Assembly: GCA_035518775.1 (NCBI GenBank)
Contig: DATIXH010000298.1
Span: forward strand, 1-9,429
DNA length: 9,429 nucleotides
Origin: JBGPEQ01 sp035518775
GTDB taxonomy: Bacteria; Pseudomonadota; Alphaproteobacteria; Dongiales; Dongiaceae
Direction: 5' to 3'
Part shown: positions 5,918 to 9,429 of the stretch, piece by piece
Layout of the letters: each line of letters begins with the position of its first letter
Numbering within the stretch: the stretch's first letter is position 1
Program-made: the position numbers and the translations under genes
The notes under the pieces: generated by a model
Told to the model about the DNA's origin: nothing
The model's input: the letters and a program-made list of their open reading frames with translations, nothing else
Databases searched by the model: none

Positions 5918-6889
5918 GTGCAGCGAACATTGTGGTGCATGGCCGTCGGAAGCGCGGCATGGATCTGTCTCTGCGGGCACGCCTTTGCCGAAACCATCTA
6001 CGTCACCAACGAGAAGGGCAACACCGTGACCGTCATCGACGGCCAATCGCTGGAAGTCGTGAAGACCATTCCCGTCGGCGAGCGGCCGCGCGGCTTCGTC
6101 ATGGCGCGCGACTACAAGACGCTCTATATCTGCGCCAGCGACAACGACGAGATCGAGGCCATCGATCTCGACACCGACAAGGTGACGTCGCTGGTCAGCA
6201 CGCGCGATCCGGAGCGGATCGACATCAGCCCGGACGGGAAGTTCCTCTTCGTCTCCAACGAGGACGACAACCTCGTGTCCGTCATCGACATCCAGGCGCA
6301 GACCGTGATCGACCAGATTCCCGTCGGAGTCGAGCCGGAGGGCATGGGGGTCAGCCCGGACGGGAAGTACGTGGTCAACACGTCCGAGACGACGAACATG
6401 GCGCACGTCATCGATATCGGCGAACACAAGATCGTCGCCAACGTGCTCGTCGATCCGCGGCCGCGGGTCGCGGCGTGGAAGAGCGACGGGTCCCAGTTCT
6501 GGGTCTCGTCGGAGATCGGCGGCACCGTCAGCGTGATCGATGCGAAGAGCTTCACGGTCCTCAAGAAGATCTCGTTCGCAGTCCAGGGGCTGAATTCGGA
6601 GGCGATTCAGGGCGAGGGCATCGCCTTCACGCCCGATCTCAAAACCGCGTTCGTCGCGCTCGGCCCGGCCAACCGCGTGGCGGTGGTGGACGCCACGACC
6701 TACGAGGTGAAGGACTACATCCTCGTCGGCCAGCGGGTCTGGAACATCACCATCGATCCGGCCGGCACGCGCCTCTATTCCGCCAACGGGCTCAGCAACG
6801 ACGTGACGGTCATCGATGTCGCCAGCCTGAACCCGATAAAGTCGATTCCCGTCGGCGAGGAACCCTGGGGCGCCGCCGTAAAGCCATAG
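5918..6889 (+). CDS. YVTN beta-propeller protein, PQQ-dependent catabolism-associated (TIGR03866-like)
   Basis: This encodes 323 residues, starting with GTG. ACGGAGG (5905-5911) lies 6 nt upstream, which decides this start; an in-frame ATG at 5939 would cut into the signal peptide. The signal peptide covers about 1-24 (cleavage after HAFA). The mature chain is almost entirely seven propeller blades, each with a core of the form YVTN or LYSAN, then VTVID, a short linker, IPVG and SPDGK: starts near residues 27, 69, 109, 151, 193, 243 and 284. Seven repeats close one seven-bladed propeller with no extra domain. The family is known from PQQ alcohol-dehydrogenase gene clusters and is thought to be periplasmic; its biochemical role is not established, and no enzyme active site or haem motif is visible. 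It follows the small-protein gene by 17 nt. Confidence 0.88.
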   Translation: MQRTLWCMAVGSAAWICLCGHAFAETIYVTNEKGNTVTVIDGQSLEVVKTIPVGERPRGFVMARDYKTLYICASDNDEIEAIDLDTDKVTSLVSTRDPERIDISPDGKFLFVSNEDDNLVSVIDIQAQTVIDQIPVGVEPEGMGVSPDGKYVVNTSETTNMAHVIDIGEHKIVANVLVDPRPRVAAWKSDGSQFWVSSEIGGTVSVIDAKSFTVLKKISFAVQGLNSEAIQGEGIAFTPDLKTAFVALGPANRVAVVDATTYEVKDYILVGQRVWNITIDPAGTRLYSANGLSNDVTVIDVASLNPIKSIPVGEEPWGAAVKP

Positions 6890-7359
6890 GCCATCTTCGG
6901 CGCAGCGTGTAGCACCTCTGCTGTCTGCTGACGGCACGGCTCGGCCCAAATCCCGGCATGACGAGATGACCGCGCACATTCGCTCAGCGGAAACATGCGA
7001 ATGGCTCGGGAAGGACACGAAGACCCCGCCCATTTCGACAGCGCCTGGATAATCTTTCGAGCGAACTATAGGCGGCTCTGAAAGCGATATTCCCGTCCCT
7101 TGCCGGAGAGGAAGGGGAGCGAGCGATTCGCCTGAACCGCGGGATCTGCCGGGATGCCCCCTCGAATCGGCTCAACCCTGTCCGGCACTGCGAATTTGTG
7201 TCGCAGAGCGGTTGGGGGCAGGGGTGTCGCGTTTCGGGGAGGGCGGGGCCGTGGTAACACGGCTTGCGGGAAGCCGGAACGGTTTACACCCTGCATCGTC
7301 CGTCTGCGCTGGCGGGCCAGCGGCGTGAGACCGCCGTTCCCGCGACGGGTAGGGAAGCC
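6890..7359. other. 470-bp intergenic region between the two propeller genes
   Basis: No credible gene was found. It holds a 7-bp inverted repeat with a 13-nt loop (CATTCGC 6977-6983, GCGAATG 6997-7003), repeat copy B (7016-7143) and about 215 bp of leader for the second propeller gene. No clear terminator follows the first propeller gene. The long spacing argues that the second propeller gene has its own promoter. Confidence 0.55.
7016..7143 (+). repeat. Dispersed imperfect direct repeat, copy B
   Basis: This is the partner of 27-173, in the same orientation. It shares CACGAAGAC (7016-7024), GACCCCGCCC directly followed by ATTTCGACAGCGCC (7022-7045), ACTATAG (7065-7071), the GAAA and ATAT blocks (7080-7090) and the GGAAGGGGA, CGAGC, ATTCG, CTGAAC block (7110-7136). 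It is shorter than copy A because it lacks the small insertions. Identity falls off on both sides. It lies 217 bp upstream of the second propeller start. Confidence 0.7.
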
Positions 7360-8700
7360 ATGCGTGCTCGGTTCATAGCCATCGGGGGGCTGATTGGCGC
7401 AGCCATTCTGCTCTCGGCGGGCGCCGTCTGGTTGAGGATCGGCACCGGTTCCATGCCGCCGGCAGACCAGCCGACCGCCCCGTCTGCCCCCGGCCACACG
7501 CCGGCGGCCGACCAGCCGGCTGCCCCGCCGGCCCCGCCCGTCCGGGCAATTCCGGGCATGCCGCCGGTCGTCGATTCTCAAAACCTCTATAGCGAGGCGC
7601 GCGCGGGCAATTTCAGCCCGGCCGTGGCCGGCGCCTTGCCCCGCGTCTACGTTCCCGATCGCATCTCCGGCAATGTCACCGTAATCGATCCCGCGACCCT
7701 CAAAATCGTCAGCCGCTTCGGCGTGGGCGTCAATCCGCAGCACGTCGTTCCCTCGTGGGACCTTCAGACCCTGTGGGTGGTGAACAATGCGGAGGGGACG
7801 GCCGAGGGCACCATCACCCCGATCGATCCGCGCACGGGAAGACCGGGGCGGGCGATCGTCGCCGAAGATCCCTACAACATGTACTTCACGCCCGACGGCG
7901 CATCCGCAGTCGTCGTCGTGGAAGCGAAGCGCCAGCTCGATTTCCGCGACCCCCACACGATGGCGCTGCAGGAAACGCTGCCGACTGCGCAATGCGATGG
8001 CATCAATCATGCGGATTTCTCGATCGACGGACGCTATGCGATCTTCACCTGCGAGTATGACGCCGGACTCCTCAAGGTCGACATGGTCCGGCGCCAGGTG
8101 ATCGGGTTTCTCGACCTTGCCTCCGAGGATGCACGCAACCGCGCCGCGAGCCTGCCGCATGAGATCGACATCGGAACGACCCGCGTGAACCTGCAATATT
8201 GCGTTGCCCTCGGCAGCATGCCGCAGGACATCCGCGTCTCGCCCGACGGCAAGCTCTTCTATGTCGCGGACATGCTGGCCGACGGGGTCCATCTCGTCGA
8301 CGGCGACGCCTTCAAGAAGGTCGGGTTCATCCCCACGGGCGTCGGCACGCATGGCCTCTATCCCTCGCGCGACGGATCGAAGCTCTACGTCGCCAATCGC
8401 GGGTCGCACCGCGTCGAGGGTTCGCCGCACGGGCGCGGCAGCGTCTCCGTGATCGATTTCGCGACCCGGAAGGTTGTCGAAAATTGGCCGATCCCCGGCG
8501 GCGGCAGCCCGGACATGGGCAACGTCAGTGCCGATGGGAAGTACCTCTGGCTCTCTGGCCGTTTCGACAATGTCGTCTATGTCATCGATACGGCGACCGG
8601 CGCGATGAAGATCATTCCGGTCGGCAAGGAGCCGCATGGACTTACCGTCTGGCCGCAGCCGGGCCGCTATTCGCTCGGCCACACCGGGAACATGAGGTGA
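7360..8700 (+). CDS. Membrane-anchored YVTN-type beta-propeller protein
   Basis: This encodes 446 residues. The start at 7360 is chosen because AGGGAAG (7351-7357) is just upstream and a hydrophobic anchor follows at once (about 5-25); earlier in-frame codons lack both. After the anchor comes a Pro/Ala-rich linker (about 32-64) built from an imperfect tandem unit (PPADQPTAPSAP, then AADQPAAPPAPP). The propeller domain runs from about 95 to the end, with blades such as RVYVPDRISGNVTVIDPATL, KLYVANRGS and VVYVIDTATG, and SPDGK-type turns. An insertion around 255-290 precedes MPQDIRVSPDGK. The C-terminus GRYSLGHTGNMR is, as I recall, strongly conserved in this YncE-like family. Three cysteines (C212, C231, C281) are present. 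The function is unknown; lactonase or alkaloid-synthase activity should not be assumed. It likely sits on the periplasmic face. It is distinct from the first propeller in length and architecture, so it is not a recent duplicate. Confidence 0.88.
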   Translation: MRARFIAIGGLIGAAILLSAGAVWLRIGTGSMPPADQPTAPSAPGHTPAADQPAAPPAPPVRAIPGMPPVVDSQNLYSEARAGNFSPAVAGALPRVYVPDRISGNVTVIDPATLKIVSRFGVGVNPQHVVPSWDLQTLWVVNNAEGTAEGTITPIDPRTGRPGRAIVAEDPYNMYFTPDGASAVVVVEAKRQLDFRDPHTMALQETLPTAQCDGINHADFSIDGRYAIFTCEYDAGLLKVDMVRRQVIGFLDLASEDARNRAASLPHEIDIGTTRVNLQYCVALGSMPQDIRVSPDGKLFYVADMLADGVHLVDGDAFKKVGFIPTGVGTHGLYPSRDGSKLYVANRGSHRVEGSPHGRGSVSVIDFATRKVVENWPIPGGGSPDMGNVSADGKYLWLSGRFDNVVYVIDTATGAMKIIPVGKEPHGLTVWPQPGRYSLGHTGNMR

Positions 8701-8889
8701 GATGCTGCGACCTGCATGGCTGGCGGCGGCGTCGCGCGAATTCGGCGGTAAGCGCTCACGAAAATCCCGCTTCCGCTGCCAATCAATGCGCCGACTGCCT
8801 CGCGGCAAGCATCCGGACGCACCTGACAGTCGGTCTCCTCCTTTCGCGACCTTGATCACTGATCGCCGTCTGCTTAGCGCCACCGTCGA

Positions 8890-8903
8890 ATGCCACTTGG
8901 CAT
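8890..8903. promoter_or_regulatory. Short palindrome upstream of the DUF2946-like gene
   Basis: ATGCCA and TGGCAT form a perfect 6-bp inverted repeat around CT. It lies in the 260-bp gap between the second propeller gene and the last gene and could be an operator or a small hairpin. Nothing else was recognised between 8701 and 8960. Confidence 0.25.
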
Positions 8904-8960
8904 GTGCGATCAAGATGTGAAACTATTCGTCACACCCGCCCTTCATGCAGCGGTGCTCTC

Positions 8961-9377
8961 GTGCGGCTCAGCTTCCTAGCACGGTCCCCAATTCGACAGG
9001 CTGACGTCCGGGCAGCAGGCGTCGTGCTGCTGACGGCTTTTTTCCTGTTGCAGACGTTGCTCGGTTCGGGTGCTGCGCTGCAGATGTGGGTGGCAGCAAG
9101 CGACCCGTTGGGCATCGCCGAAAGCATCTGCGCCGGTTTGCCTCAGGATGCCACAAGTGGCCAGCGCAATGGCCAGGTTCCCAACCAACGCGGCCACGAT
9201 CACGAACAATGCCTGCTCTGCAACGTTGGACTGGGTGCTGGAATTCTGCCCGTGACCGGGTATCTGCCCCCGCCGCTGGTGACTGAGGCCGTGGCACCTA
9301 TGCCGGCGTCACGGCCGATGCCTTCGCGCTGGCATGGTTGCAACTTCCTGGCGCGGGGTCCGCCGCTTGTAGCCTGA
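8961..9377 (+). CDS. Small membrane/periplasmic protein resembling DUF2946
   Basis: This encodes about 138 residues from a GTG at 8961; an alternative GTG at 8904 would give 157, but the extra 19 residues are not coding-like and neither start has a good ribosome binding site. One hydrophobic segment (about residues 18-36 of the shorter form) looks like a signal peptide or anchor. A GHDHEQCLLCNVGLG motif follows (about 79-93), giving HxH and CxxC possible metal ligands. The chain ends with an ARGPP-type tail. This combination, an N-terminal hydrophobic stretch, an HxxC/CxxC patch and a Pro-rich ARxPP end, is what I associate with DUF2946 proteins, which often precede TonB-dependent receptors or copper-handling genes. 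Metal binding is inferred, not shown. Any partner gene would lie beyond the right edge. Confidence 0.6.
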   Translation: MRLSFLARSPIRQADVRAAGVVLLTAFFLLQTLLGSGAALQMWVAASDPLGIAESICAGLPQDATSGQRNGQVPNQRGHDHEQCLLCNVGLGAGILPVTGYLPPPLVTEAVAPMPASRPMPSRWHGCNFLARGPPLVA

Positions 9378-9378
9378 A

Positions 9379-9392
9379 CGTCGCTGCCGACG
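9379..9392. other. Small hairpin after the last gene
   Basis: CGTCG (9379-9383) pairs with CGACG (9388-9392) over a 4-nt loop directly after the stop codon at 9377. No T-run follows, so it is not called a terminator. The remaining bases to the window end show nothing recognisable. Confidence 0.2.
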
Positions 9393-9429
9393 CGCCAGTC
9401 CGCGCAGATCAGGCAGCAACTATCCGCGA

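Noticed and set aside
5777..7033. 418-codon minus-strand frame opposite the first propeller
   Set aside because: It is an antisense shadow whose periodicity simply reflects the propeller repeats on the other strand.
7066..8913. 615-codon minus-strand frame opposite the second propeller
   Set aside because: Despite its length it is antisense to a gene with a ribosome binding site, an anchor and propeller repeats, and its residues show the usual mirror bias.
8898..8915. Sigma-54-like TTGGCA upstream of the last gene
   Set aside because: The -24-like TGGCA is present, but the -12 TTGC element is missing at the required spacing.
8702..8920. 72-codon frame starting just after the second propeller stop
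   Set aside because: It has a high content of Arg, Ser and Pro, no family and no convincing ribosome binding site; probably non-coding.
8990..8999. ATTCGACAG as a third copy of the dispersed repeat
   Set aside because: Only 9 bases match, it lies within a probable coding region, and none of the other repeat blocks follow.

Overview
The window is a GC-rich stretch whose gene families point to an alphaproteobacterium. The evidence is an Ala/Gly-rich 16-strand-type porin close to those of Rhodospirillales and Hyphomicrobiales, and protein families otherwise known from PQQ-dependent alcohol oxidation clusters of methylotrophic and alcohol-oxidising Proteobacteria. No rRNA, tRNA, CRISPR array, transposase or phage gene was seen.

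Layout. Positions 1-356 carry no gene: a perfect hairpin, a ~147-bp repeat (copy A) and a possible terminator. Four genes then lie on the minus strand: a porin (357-1487), a periplasmic ABC-type substrate-binding protein of the PQQ-alcohol-dehydrogenase-associated family (1652-2878), a NarL-type response regulator (3276-3941) and a sensor histidine kinase (3938-5320). Kinase and regulator overlap by 4 bp and are translationally coupled. The 397-bp gap between regulator and binding protein holds a MITE/REP-like palindrome and a strikingly AT-rich pocket. A 232-bp divergent intergenic region with several inverted repeats separates the kinase from two plus-strand genes: a small secreted Cys-containing protein (5553-5900) and a seven-bladed YVTN beta-propeller protein (5918-6889). 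A 470-bp gap holds repeat copy B. Then come a second, membrane-anchored YVTN propeller protein (7360-8700) and a small protein resembling DUF2946 with a His/Cys motif (about 8961-9377).

How the genes may work together. In known PQQ clusters the TIGR03863-type binding protein and the TIGR03866-type propeller accompany quinoprotein alcohol dehydrogenases, c-type cytochromes and PQQ synthesis genes. The kinase resembles MoxY, which with MoxX controls methanol oxidation in Paracoccus. The window therefore looks like the regulatory and periplasmic accessory half of an alcohol (methanol or ethanol type) oxidation locus. The dehydrogenase, cytochrome, ABC ATPase and permease are not in this window. 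That functional link is inference from family membership; the reading frames, overlaps and repeats are directly visible.
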